DNA of 27,739 bases from Actinomycetes bacterium (GTDB lineage Bacteria > Actinomycetota > Actinomycetes > Propionibacteriales > Nocardioidaceae). The position numbers and the translations under genes are program-made. This document shows, in pieces, positions 1-7,810 of this stretch (its first letter is position 1; every line of letters begins with the position of its first letter). Location of the stretch: the NCBI GenBank assembly GCA_023417775.1, contig JAEZEJ010000019.1:1-27739 (forward strand), read 5' to 3'. The notes beneath the pieces are model-generated. The model had not been told where the DNA came from and ran no database searches. It saw only the letters and a list, made by a program, of their open reading frames with translations.

Positions 1-60
1 GGGCGGGGGGGGCCGGGGCCCCCCCCCCCCGACTCCACGGGCGACGACAGCTCGGAGTGA
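1..60 (+). CDS. C-terminal end of an unidentified phage structural-region gene (partial)
   Basis: An open frame runs in from the left edge and ends at TGA 58-60. The readable end is Gly/Pro-rich, then acidic (GRGGPGPPPPDSTGDDSSE). The next gene's ribosome binding site (GGAG at 54-57) lies over this stop codon, as in a packed phage structural operon. By position it could be the tail of a capsid protein or another head gene, but nothing in 19 residues identifies it. The first 30 bases are almost pure G and C runs, so the residues there may not be reliable. Confidence 0.4.
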   Translation, partial: GRGGPGPPPPDSTGDDSSE

Positions 61-67
61 GCCTGCC

Positions 68-364
68 GTGATCGCCAAGCTCGATGACGTCGCCTCCTAC
101 ATCGGACCCGGCTATGAACGGGCCGAAGTGGATACGGCGTGGAAGGCCGCTGAGCAGTACGTCGCTGACCGGTGCCGCTGGTCCAGTGAGGAAGCTCCGG
201 CGTCCCTCGTCGAGGCGGTCAAGCTGCTCACGGCTCGGTACCTCGCCCGACGCAAGAGCCCAGACGGGCTCATCGGGATGGGCGAGTTCACGGCTCGTGT
301 GCCGGTGATCGACGGCGATGTCCGCGCGCTCATCGGCCCGTACCGGCGGGTGGTCCTCGGATGA
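68..364 (+). CDS. Phage head-tail connector (gp6-like adaptor)
   Basis: A 98-aa acidic, mostly helical protein read from GTG 68, with GGAG at 54-57 as ribosome binding site. Size, helical N-terminal half (residues 18-60), the short ARVPVIDGDVRALIGPYRR-type tail and its position just before the tail genes fit the small gp6-like/head-to-tail adaptor proteins of actinobacterial siphoviruses, which form the ring below the portal. Its stop overlaps the next start (ATGA at 361-364), so the two are probably translationally coupled. The family call comes from context and general resemblance; no catalytic or signature motif exists to confirm it. Confidence 0.65.
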   Translation: MIAKLDDVASYIGPGYERAEVDTAWKAAEQYVADRCRWSSEEAPASLVEAVKLLTARYLARRKSPDGLIGMGEFTARVPVIDGDVRALIGPYRRVVLG

Positions 365-783
365 TCGACTACTCCGCCGTGCGGGCCAAGCTCGCGGACA
401 TCGCCACCACCGCGGCCGAGAGCGTCAGCGGTCGCGTTGCCGTCTACCCGGCGCCGCCCTCCACGCTCACGGCACCGCAGTTCGTGCTCATCGGTCAGCC
501 AAATGTGACCGGGTTCGAGGTGCAGCCGTGCATCGACCGGATCACCTGGGCGGTCGCTGCGGTCGTGGACGTCGGCGGGAGCGGGAACTTCGCGCAGGCG
601 CAGACGGCGCTCGAGCAGCTATGGCCGGCGATCGCGGACGGCTACCGCGAAGCGACCGAACAGGACCAGACGCTGGGCGGCCTCGTCGTCGCAGCGGAGG
701 TCACCCGGGCCGAGTTCGGCGAGATCTCGGTAGCCGGCACTCAGACACCCGCCCAAAACATCATCCTCACCCTCCACGGATAG
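361..783 (+). CDS. Probable tail terminator / tail completion protein
   Basis: A 140-aa alpha/beta protein starting at ATG 361, overlapping the upstream gene by four bases, and ending 11 bases before the major tail protein gene. The layout (helical start MIDYSAVRAKLADIA, a central strand-rich region, a long helix FAQAQTALEQLWPAIADG at about residues 79-96, then a last strand NIILTLHG) resembles small phage tail terminator proteins, which cap the tail tube and join it to the head. In lambda-like gene order the terminator directly precedes the major tail protein, as here. A head-closure protein is the main alternative. Confidence 0.55.
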   Translation: MIDYSAVRAKLADIATTAAESVSGRVAVYPAPPSTLTAPQFVLIGQPNVTGFEVQPCIDRITWAVAAVVDVGGSGNFAQAQTALEQLWPAIADGYREATEQDQTLGGLVVAAEVTRAEFGEISVAGTQTPAQNIILTLHG

Positions 784-794
784 GAGCCCCCGTC

Positions 795-1241
795 ATGTCT
801 TTCCAGCCGCTCTATATGAAGAACGTCGATCTCACGCTCGGTGATGAGGCGAACGGCGAGAACTTCAAGTGCCAGCTGCGTTCGGTGCAGCTCACGCCGG
901 ATTCGAGCGTCACCAAGATCAAGACCGTCTGCCCGACCGGGCAGTACTCGGACGTCGATGAGCCCGAGTGGGATCTCGAGCTCGGCTACCTCTACGGCAA
1001 GGACACCGAGGAGCCCCGCAAGGCACTCGCCCGGTACTTGCTCGACCACCACGGCGAGAAGGTCCCGTTCGAGTTCCTGCCGTGGGCCGGCGACGAGACC
1101 GAGGGCTACAAGGGCACGGTCACGATCATCGCCGGCGCGATCGGCGGCGAGCAGGGCAGCTTCTCCGAGCAGTCCGTGACGCTCCCGCTCGAGGGCCAGC
1201 CGGAGCCGCTGGACGTCGTGGGCGCCGGCACCGGCGGCTGA
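795..1241 (+). CDS. Major tail protein (tail tube)
   Basis: A 148-aa acidic protein starting at ATG 795. An AGGAG at 782-786, overlapping the upstream stop, serves as ribosome binding site. It opens with MSFQPLYMKNVDLTLGDEANG, is rich in strands, contains a cysteine-bearing CPTGQYSDVDEPEWDLELGY segment and ends in a flexible Gly-rich tail. Length, composition and its place between the terminator candidate and the frameshifted chaperone pair are those of actinophage tail tube subunits, which polymerise around the tape measure protein. A larger open frame from 318 spans it, but its N-terminal part merely reads through other genes. Confidence 0.8.
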   Translation: MSFQPLYMKNVDLTLGDEANGENFKCQLRSVQLTPDSSVTKIKTVCPTGQYSDVDEPEWDLELGYLYGKDTEEPRKALARYLLDHHGEKVPFEFLPWAGDETEGYKGTVTIIAGAIGGEQGSFSEQSVTLPLEGQPEPLDVVGAGTGG

Positions 1242-1290
1242 CCTCAGATCTTCCCCCTTTCACAACTCAACTCGGCAAGGAGAAAGACAG

Positions 1291-1638
1291 ATGGCAAGCA
1301 CACGGATGCACATGCACGTGGTCCTCGCGGATGGCACGGAGTACGACGTCACCGCCGATATGCGGGACATGCGGCAGTGGGAGAAGAGCAATAAGGGCAA
1401 GTCGTTCATCGAGCAGCCGATGGACCTCGGCCGGATGAACTTCGCTGCCTGGTGCGCCTCGCGGCGCGCGGGTCTGACCGAGCTTCGGTTCGCGGAGTTC
1501 GACAGCCAGGTCATCGACATCGGCGAGCTCGACGACGACGAGGAGTCGATCGAGATCGACGGCGAGGAAGTCGAGCCCGGTGAGATCCCACCTACCCCGC
1601 TGACTCCTGGGGACATCAGCTCGTCGTCCTCGCTCTGA
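1291..1638 (+). CDS. Tail assembly chaperone (gpG-like, unshifted product)
   Basis: A 115-aa protein starting at ATG 1291 behind a good AAGGAG site about 10 bases upstream. Residues 1-65 form a compact domain (W31, W52 and a helical LTELRFAEF segment); the rest is strongly acidic (DDDEESIEIDGEEVEPGE), then Pro/Ser-rich. It lies between the major tail and tape measure genes, where lambda gpG and its analogues sit; these chaperones bind the tape measure during tail assembly. The reading frame ends at TGA 1636-1638, while a second frame continues to 1760, giving a longer G-T product. Confidence 0.78.
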   Translation: MASTRMHMHVVLADGTEYDVTADMRDMRQWEKSNKGKSFIEQPMDLGRMNFAAWCASRRAGLTELRFAEFDSQVIDIGELDDDEESIEIDGEEVEPGEIPPTPLTPGDISSSSSL

Positions 1639-1760
1639 GGACGTCGATCCCGCCGAGCGTGTGGGCCGAGGAAGACCCGGCCGACATTCTCACGGCGATC
1701 AAGCTGCTCAACCAGAACGACCGGCAGGGCAGGGGAAAACACGCAAGACCAGAGGAGTGA
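1291..1760 (+). CDS. Tail assembly chaperone G-T fusion made by -1 frameshift
   Basis: The -1 frame is open from 1584 to TGA 1758-1760 and has no start codon of its own that makes sense. It reads HQLVVLALRTSIPPSVWAEE and then DPADILTAIKLLNQNDRQGR, the kind of T-domain seen at the end of actinophage tail chaperones. A slip between 1584 and 1635 joins the G domain to it. The best-looking site is the G run in CCT GGG GAC (GGGG at 1609-1612), although it is not a canonical X XXY YYZ heptamer. The frameshift is general in long-tailed phages; the exact slip site here is inferred. Confidence 0.75.
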
Positions 1761-1772
1761 GGAGGCGGCGCC

Positions 1773-2258
1773 GTGGTGAAGCTCAGCTACAGCAAGCGCG
1801 GCGCCGCCACCGCACAGGGTTTCCTCGAAATCGAAGGTCTGGCCGACGCGATCAAGCTCCTCAAGACCTTCGACAAGACGATGAACCAGGAGGCGCGGGA
1901 GGCCTCTCAGCGGATCGCTCAGCGCGAGTCCGAACGGATCACGGCGGCGGCCCGGCGTTCCTCTCCACAGTCGGCGCTCGTCGCGTCGAGCGTCCGTGTA
2001 CGGCGAGACCGGATGCCCGCGATCGCGGTCGGCGGCGGCAAGAAGGTCGCCGTCTCCGGCCCGCGGAAGTCCCGACCGAGCGCGGGCGATCTATTCTTCG
2101 GCGCCGAGTTCGGCGCGATGGCGTACAAGCAGTTCCGCATCCACCGCGGCCGCGAGGGCTACTGGTTCTGGCCGACGCTGCGCGATGACGGTCCGTGGAT
2201 GGGCCAGCAGTGGATCGGTGCGCTGCAGGCGATCGCCGACGAGTGGGGCGGCGGCTGA
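1773..2258 (+). CDS. HK97 gp10-like / minor tail-associated protein
   Basis: A 161-aa basic protein from GTG 1773 (a second GTG at 1776), with GGAGG at 1761-1765 seven bases upstream. Residues 18-65 are helical (LEIEGLADAIKLLKTF and on). The C-terminal half carries FGAEFG, GREGYWFWPTLRD and WMGQQWIGALQAI, a pattern I associate with HK97 gp10-like head-tail proteins of actinophages. Here it sits between the chaperone pair and the tape measure gene rather than before the major tail gene. Its stop overlaps the tape measure start (TGATG). The family assignment is tentative. Confidence 0.5.
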   Translation: MVKLSYSKRGAATAQGFLEIEGLADAIKLLKTFDKTMNQEAREASQRIAQRESERITAAARRSSPQSALVASSVRVRRDRMPAIAVGGGKKVAVSGPRKSRPSAGDLFFGAEFGAMAYKQFRIHRGREGYWFWPTLRDDGPWMGQQWIGALQAIADEWGGG

Positions 2259-5200
2259 TGGCGACAAGGACATTCACCGCGCGGTTCGGGTTCGACACGG
2301 ACTCGATCGGCAGCGGTGCCCAGAAGGTCGCGAAGCGGCTCGAGGGACTGCAGCGCGTCAGCCAGCGCGTCGGACAGAGCGTCCGACGGTCGGCATCGAA
2401 CTTCGCCGCCGGGTTCCGCGACGCGGAGGCGGCCGCATCGGAGATGACCGGCGTGCTCGGCCGGCTCGGCGGCATCACACGCAGGTCGGTGGACCCCGCG
2501 ATCAGAGCAGTCTCCCGGTTCACCGCCGGGTTCCGAGATAGCCAGTCAGCCGCGTCCGCGTTCACCGGCAGGCTGGGCACGCTAGGCGGGCTGACGCGCC
2601 GCGCTCTCGATCCCGGCATCCGCGCCGTCGGCTCGTTTACCTCAGGGTTCCGCGACAGCGATGCGGCAGCGAGCCGATTCACAGGCATCCTCGGGACGCT
2701 GGGCGGTGTCTCGCGGCGCGTGCTGAATCCAGCCATCAACGCGACCGGCAACCTCGTCTCCGGCTTCCGGTCGAGCGACGCGGCCGCGTCGGCGTTCACG
2801 GGCCGCCTGGGCACCATCGGCGGTATCGCTCGGCGGGCTGTCGACGCCGCCGGCTCCGCGCTCGGTCAGCTGCCCGGCATGGCCCGCTCGATCGCGTCGG
2901 GCATCAGCACCACGATGTCGGCGGTCTCGTCGGTCATCGGGTCGGTGATGAACACCGCATCGGTCGCGACGGCCACCGTGGTCGGCGCGGTGACCGCGCT
3001 CACCGTGTCGTCGTGGAACGCGGGCAAGTCGTACAACGTCCTGCAGCAGAAGTCGCGCAAGGCATTCGAGACGATCCTGGGCTCGGCCTCCGCAGCGAAC
3101 GAGATGATGGACAAGCTCGGCGAGTTCGCCAGCACGTCCCCGTTCCCGCGTCAGGCGTTCATCTCGGCCACGCAGCAGATGCTCGCGTTCGGCTTCGCGG
3201 CCGAGGACGTCGTGCCGACCCTCGGCGCCATCCAGGACGCCGTGGCGGCGACCGGCGGCAGCGCCGAGCAGATCGGTGAGATCACCTCGATCCTGTCGCA
3301 GATCCAGTCCACCGGGAAGATCACCGCCGAGACCTTCAACCAGCTCGGCTACCGAGGCATCGACGCGGCCAAGCTCATCGGCGAGGGCATGGAGATGACC
3401 GCGCAGCAGGTCCGCGACGCGGTGACGGGCGGCAGCCTCGACTCGCAGAAGGCCCTCACGGTCCTGACCGAGCAGATGACCGAGACCTACGGCGGCGCGG
3501 CCGCGGGCCTCAAGACCACGTGGGAAGGCGCGACGGACCGCATCAAGGGCGTCATGCGCGACGTCGGCTCGGTGCTCGTCGCGCCGTTCATCGACCCGAA
3601 CGGTGGCGGCTACGCGGTCGAGTGGGCGAACAAGCTGGCCGACCTCGGCCGCGCGATCGAGGCGTCCCTCGGACCCGCGCTCGAGTCGGCCTTTGCGCGG
3701 CTCGGGCCGGTCTTCGACAAGGTGTCTCCCGCGCTCGACACGGTGGTCAACGGCATCCGGGCGATGTCCGAGGGCGAGTCCGGTACCTCCGGTCTGCTGG
3801 ACAAGCTCAAGGAGTTCGCACCGGTCCTCGCCCCGCTGGCCGCCGGGCTGACGGTCCTGGGCGGGGCGAACGTGATCGCCGCGCTCGGGCCGCTCGCCGC
3901 GCTGCTCGGTCCTCTGGGTCCGGTCGGCCTGGCCGTGGCCGCCGCGATCGCCGCGCTGGTGGCGGTGATGCCGTCGCTGCGGTCCAGCTTCGCCGAGGCC
4001 GGCGAGGTCATCCGGTCGAGCTTCGAGCCGGTGCTGCCGGTCCTGATGGATGCGTTCGAGGCGGCGATGCCCCCGATCCGGGCGCTGGCCGACACCATCG
4101 GGAAGATCCTGGTGGTCGCGGTGCGCGCGGTCGCACCGCTGATCGCCGCCGTCGTCAAGGCGATCGCGCCGCTGATCCCGATCGTGCTCGACGTCGCCTC
4201 GCAGATCGGCGCCGCACTGCTGCCGGTCGTGCAGAAGCTCGGCGGGCTGATCCAGGCGCTGACGCCGGTGATCAATGCAGTCGCGCCGGTGCTGCAGTGG
4301 CTCGCTCAGATCATCGGGAAGCTGCTCGTCGCCGCGGTGAAGGTCCTCGCCGATGTGCTCGGCTGGCTGATCGGCCTGGTCACCAACATCGTGGATGGGA
4401 TCGTCTCGGCGTTCCAGTGGCTCTATCGCGTGCTGGTCGGCAACTCGATCATCCCGGACCTCATCAACGCGGTGCTCTGGTGGTGGCGGTTCCTGGCATC
4501 CACCGTGATCGCGATCGTGCGGGCCATCTGGAACACCGTGGTGTCGATCTGGACGTGGATTGCGACCGGCGTGGTGAATCTGGCGACCCGGATCCGCGAC
4601 GGCGTGGTCAACGGCTTCGTGACGCTGCGCGATCGGGTGGTCGGTGCGGCGACCTCGGTGCGGGACCGGGCGATGTCGATCTTCACCTCGCTGCGCGATG
4701 GCGCGACGACGCTGTTCAACCGGCTCCGAGACGCCGTGGGGTCGGCCTTCTCCTCGATGATCGACAAGGTCAAGTCGCCGCTGCGCACGCTGTTCTCGTG
4801 GATGAACCGCAACATGGTGAAGCCGCTGAACAAGGTCACGTCGAAGTTTGGTGTGAGCATCCCTGAGCTGCCGAAGTTCCACACCGGCGGCGTCATCCCG
4901 GGCCGCGGCGAGACGCCCATCATGGCGCTCGGCGGAGAGGGCGTGGTCTCCCCGCGGGGCATGCGCGCGCTCGGCCGGCAGGGCCTCGATGCGCTCAACC
5001 GTGGCGAGGCGATGGGCGGCGCGTTCGACTGGATCAAGAACGTCGGCTCATCGGTCATGGACAGCGTGGGTGGGTGGCTCAAGAAGGGCGCCGGCTTCGC
5101 GCTCGGCAAGATCCTCGACCCGATCGTCGGCCTGATGAAGAACGTGATCCCTGGCCCGGCGATGGTGAAGGATCTCGTGATCGGGACGGTCAAGAATCTG

Positions 5201-5896
5201 ATCCCGAAGGTCAAGGCGTGGGGCAAGGAGAAGGACGACGAGTCGGCCGGCTCCGGCACCTACTCCGGCTCCATCGGTGACGGACCCTGGCGCAAGCCGA
5301 TCGGCCGCTACTCGATCGGTGTCGGCTACATGGGGTATCCCGGCCACACCGGTCAGGACTTCCCGGCGCCAACCGGCACGCCGCTGTTCTCCCCCGCCGC
5401 CGGCCGAGTCTCCAAGGTCGCACGCCTCGGCCGGTCCTACGGCCACCACGTCATCGTCGACCACGGCGACGGCGTGTCGACGCTGCAGGCGCACATGTCG
5501 CAGATCGACACGGTGGCGGGCAAGCTCGTCGCGGCCGGCGAGCAGATCGGCAAGGTCGGGTCGACCGGCAACAGCACCGGCCCGCACGACCACTTCGAGG
5601 TACGGCTCGGCAACATGCCGGTGCCGCCGCTGCCCTTCATGGCCGCCCGTGGGGTCAAGTTCGACACCGGCGGAAAGCTCAAGCCCGGTTACACGCTGGC
5701 CTACAACGGCACCGGCCGAGACGAGACCATCCGTACCGCCGAGCAGGAGGCAGCGCTGCAGCGCGCGTTCGAGGCCGGCAACACCCCGACCGAGATCCGG
5801 GTCTACATCGGCGAGCGCGAGCTCACCGACCTCGTGGACGTCCGCGTGGAAAAGAAGACAAGCCAGCAGGCTCGTCGAGTGGCGAGGAGCCGCTGA
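2258..5896 (+). CDS. Tape measure protein with N-terminal repeats and M23 peptidase domain
   Basis: A 1212-aa protein starting at ATG 2258, overlapping the previous stop; upstream in-frame sequence belongs to that gene. Tape measure proteins set tail length and assist DNA entry. Regions in order: a short start; four 39-aa repeats (residues 49-204); hydrophobic stretches near 215-255; a TP901-type core (about 270-400, with FISATQQMLAFGF and LGYRGIDAAKLIGEGM); long hydrophobic and amphipathic stretches at about 520-780; then an M23 peptidase domain (about 1008-1131). The metal ligands expected for M23 are present: H1030 and D1034 (HTGQD), H1079 (LQAHMS), and H1110/H1112 (HDHFEV). The peptidase likely cuts peptidoglycan cross-links locally during infection. 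Confidence 0.92.
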   Translation: MATRTFTARFGFDTDSIGSGAQKVAKRLEGLQRVSQRVGQSVRRSASNFAAGFRDAEAAASEMTGVLGRLGGITRRSVDPAIRAVSRFTAGFRDSQSAASAFTGRLGTLGGLTRRALDPGIRAVGSFTSGFRDSDAAASRFTGILGTLGGVSRRVLNPAINATGNLVSGFRSSDAAASAFTGRLGTIGGIARRAVDAAGSALGQLPGMARSIASGISTTMSAVSSVIGSVMNTASVATATVVGAVTALTVSSWNAGKSYNVLQQKSRKAFETILGSASAANEMMDKLGEFASTSPFPRQAFISATQQMLAFGFAAEDVVPTLGAIQDAVAATGGSAEQIGEITSILSQIQSTGKITAETFNQLGYRGIDAAKLIGEGMEMTAQQVRDAVTGGSLDSQKALTVLTEQMTETYGGAAAGLKTTWEGATDRIKGVMRDVGSVLVAPFIDPNGGGYAVEWANKLADLGRAIEASLGPALESAFARLGPVFDKVSPALDTVVNGIRAMSEGESGTSGLLDKLKEFAPVLAPLAAGLTVLGGANVIAALGPLAALLGPLGPVGLAVAAAIAALVAVMPSLRSSFAEAGEVIRSSFEPVLPVLMDAFEAAMPPIRALADTIGKILVVAVRAVAPLIAAVVKAIAPLIPIVLDVASQIGAALLPVVQKLGGLIQALTPVINAVAPVLQWLAQIIGKLLVAAVKVLADVLGWLIGLVTNIVDGIVSAFQWLYRVLVGNSIIPDLINAVLWWWRFLASTVIAIVRAIWNTVVSIWTWIATGVVNLATRIRDGVVNGFVTLRDRVVGAATSVRDRAMSIFTSLRDGATTLFNRLRDAVGSAFSSMIDKVKSPLRTLFSWMNRNMVKPLNKVTSKFGVSIPELPKFHTGGVIPGRGETPIMALGGEGVVSPRGMRALGRQGLDALNRGEAMGGAFDWIKNVGSSVMDSVGGWLKKGAGFALGKILDPIVGLMKNVIPGPAMVKDLVIGTVKNLIPKVKAWGKEKDDESAGSGTYSGSIGDGPWRKPIGRYSIGVGYMGYPGHTGQDFPAPTGTPLFSPAAGRVSKVARLGRSYGHHVIVDHGDGVSTLQAHMSQIDTVAGKLVAAGEQIGKVGSTGNSTGPHDHFEVRLGNMPVPPLPFMAARGVKFDTGGKLKPGYTLAYNGTGRDETIRTAEQEAALQRAFEAGNTPTEIRVYIGERELTDLVDVRVEKKTSQQARRVARSR
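2402..2869 (+). repeat. Four tandem 117-bp (39-aa) repeats in the tape measure gene
   Basis: Four head-to-tail units of exactly 39 codons each (2402-2518, 2519-2635, 2636-2752, 2753-2869). Each has an F/L-x-S/A-GFR-x-S/A start, an AAS..TG.LG..GG core with a following RR, and most have a DP/NPAI segment. The units differ at many positions, so the repeat is old rather than a recent slippage product. Gain or loss of a unit keeps the frame and would change the length of the tape measure. Confidence 0.9.
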
Positions 5897-6696
5897 TGCA
5901 GGTCACCGCAGAAGCACAGACCACGCGGCCACCGCGCGTGTCCGTGACCGTCACTGGCTCGCCCGAAGGCGGGCACATCACCGTGTACCGGCTCATGGGG
6001 CAGCAGCAGACCGCGGTGCGAGGTCTCGTCGATCGTGTTCCCTCCGGTGGCGCTGTCACCGCATGGGATCTCGAGCAGCCGCTGAATCGGCCGTTCTCCT
6101 ACCGGGCTGTGCACACCTCGCAGTCCGGTGTGGTGAGCGAAGCGGTCAGCGCGCCGCTCACGTTGCAGGCACCGATGCCGTGGCTGATCGACCCCATCAG
6201 CGCGGCCGGGGTCGAGGTCGCGATCCAGACCTGGCCGTCAAAGAAGCGAGCCGGGAGGAAGCACCAGATCTCTATCAGCGGCACCCCGTACCCCGCGGTG
6301 ATGTCCGACATGCACCAGGCTCCCGAGTCGCAGATCGTCTTTCTCACCCGCACCGAGGAGACGCTGAGCTCCCTGATGGACCTGCTGGAAGGGTCGTCGC
6401 GGCTGCTGCTGCGGCCCACCGGGAAAGCCGTCGAGCCGGCCTACCTCTCGGTCAATGACATCGACGAGGAGCGCGTGCAGGAGTTCGACGAGGACTCCTG
6501 GGTGCGGCTCGTGTCGGTCTCGGTGCAAGAGGTCGCCGCCCCGCCCGCGTCGATCCCCTCGCACGGTGACACGCTGCTGGATCTCCACGAGTACGTCGGC
6601 GGCGAGGACACGACCCTGGCGGACATCGTGGCGACGTTCGGCTCCGGCGCGACCCTGCTCGACATCGCTCGCACGCAGCTCAGGACCGGCGGCTGA
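5896..6696 (+). CDS. Minor tail protein (distal-tail-like)
   Basis: A 266-aa strand-rich protein whose ATG (5896) shares its A with the tape measure stop (TGATG). It begins with a fibronectin-like stretch (PPRVSVTVTGSPEGGHITVYRL), continues through a middle segment with PMPWLIDP and HQISISGTPYPAVMSDMHQAPESQIVFLTRT, and ends with TLLDLHEYVGGEDTTLADIV. In siphovirus gene order the gene after the tape measure encodes the distal tail protein at the tail tip, and this protein fits that place in length and fold type. No enzymatic motif is visible. Confidence 0.68.
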   Translation: MQVTAEAQTTRPPRVSVTVTGSPEGGHITVYRLMGQQQTAVRGLVDRVPSGGAVTAWDLEQPLNRPFSYRAVHTSQSGVVSEAVSAPLTLQAPMPWLIDPISAAGVEVAIQTWPSKKRAGRKHQISISGTPYPAVMSDMHQAPESQIVFLTRTEETLSSLMDLLEGSSRLLLRPTGKAVEPAYLSVNDIDEERVQEFDEDSWVRLVSVSVQEVAAPPASIPSHGDTLLDLHEYVGGEDTTLADIVATFGSGATLLDIARTQLRTGG

Positions 6697-6697
6697 C

Positions 6698-7810
6698 ATG
6701 CGCGCGTCCAGCCAGGAGTACGCCGACTCGCACGGCATGGGTCTGCCCGTGGCGTCCACCATCGACGTCTACTACGACGGCCAGCTCGTCGTGTCGGGGA
6801 TCCCGGTCGCCTCGGGCTCAGTGACCGACGACGAGACGCAGGACGTCGCACGCGACCTCGGCGTCAGCGTGCCGCGTCGGATCTCGCTCGATGAGGGCAT
6901 CACCGAGACGGACCTGCTGCCGACAAAGGACCTCGACCCGCTCGAATGCTACGGCCAGCAGGCGAAGATCAACTACAACGTCACCCTGCCCTCGGGCAGG
7001 ATCGAGACCTTCGATCTCGGTCTCGCTCGGCTGCAGACCTGGGACGAGGAAGACAGCGGTGAGATCGCGCTCACCGGGGCAGGGCTGCTCCTTGAGGCAC
7101 AGGAGGACCGGCTGCTGCGGGCGGTGCAGGTGCGCCGAGGGACGGCGTTCCCGGACGCCGCGCGGCAGATGGTCGGGCAGATCCTCCCGGTCGCGATCGA
7201 CGAGGCGCTACCCGCTCGCTCGACCGGTGCGTTCACGTTCGAGGAGGATCGCCTCGCCGCGCTCGGTGACCTGCTCGATGCATGGCCGGCGCGTGCCTAC
7301 GTCGACGACCAGGGCGTCCTGCAGATCACCAAGCCCTATGACGATGCCACGGACCCAGTGGTGCGCGTCGTGCGCGACGGCGAGGACGGGACGCTCGCGA
7401 AGGCGCCTCGCGGCAACTCGCGGGAGGGTCGCTACAACGGCGTCATTGCGACCGGCGAGACGCCAGTGGACATGACCCCGGTGTCGGGCGCGGCGTACCT
7501 GCGCGAGGGGGCGATGCGTTGGAACGGACCTTTCGGGAACGTCCCCTACGGCATGAGTTCGCCACTGCTCACGACGGTGGCGCAGTGCAACGCGGCCGCC
7601 GCGACCAGGCTGCAGAATCTGCAGCGCGCCACCCGCCCTCGCTCCCTCGAGATGGTGCCCGACGCGCGCCTGCAGCCGGGGGACATCATTCGGGTCGAGT
7701 CATCCGACGAGCCCCCGCTGCTCCTGCGGATCGCCTCGATCGAGCTGTCTCTGACCTACGCCGGCCTCATGCGGGTCTCCGGCGGCGTGCTCGATCGGAG
7801 GGCCGTCTGA
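6698..7810 (+). CDS. Minor tail protein, DUF5047-type
   Basis: A 370-aa protein with ATG at 6698, one base after the previous stop; longer upstream frames only overlap that gene. The opening (SSQEYADSHGMGLPVASTID, then VYYDGQLVVSGIPVASGSVT) and later stretches such as RRISLDEGITETDLLPTKDL and PDARLQPGDIIRVESSDEPP resemble DUF5047 proteins found after the distal tail gene in actinophages, where they are taken to be baseplate or tail-hub parts. The family name is from memory of these proteins. It overlaps the next gene at TGATG (7808-7812). Confidence 0.68.
   Translation: MRASSQEYADSHGMGLPVASTIDVYYDGQLVVSGIPVASGSVTDDETQDVARDLGVSVPRRISLDEGITETDLLPTKDLDPLECYGQQAKINYNVTLPSGRIETFDLGLARLQTWDEEDSGEIALTGAGLLLEAQEDRLLRAVQVRRGTAFPDAARQMVGQILPVAIDEALPARSTGAFTFEEDRLAALGDLLDAWPARAYVDDQGVLQITKPYDDATDPVVRVVRDGEDGTLAKAPRGNSREGRYNGVIATGETPVDMTPVSGAAYLREGAMRWNGPFGNVPYGMSSPLLTTVAQCNAAAATRLQNLQRATRPRSLEMVPDARLQPGDIIRVESSDEPPLLLRIASIELSLTYAGLMRVSGGVLDRRAV

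Noticed and set aside
2642..4882. A 746-codon open frame on the - strand inside the tape measure gene
   Set aside because: It is antisense to a clearly coding frame, is dominated by Arg, His, Asp and Gln, and contains no domain; a typical high-GC shadow.
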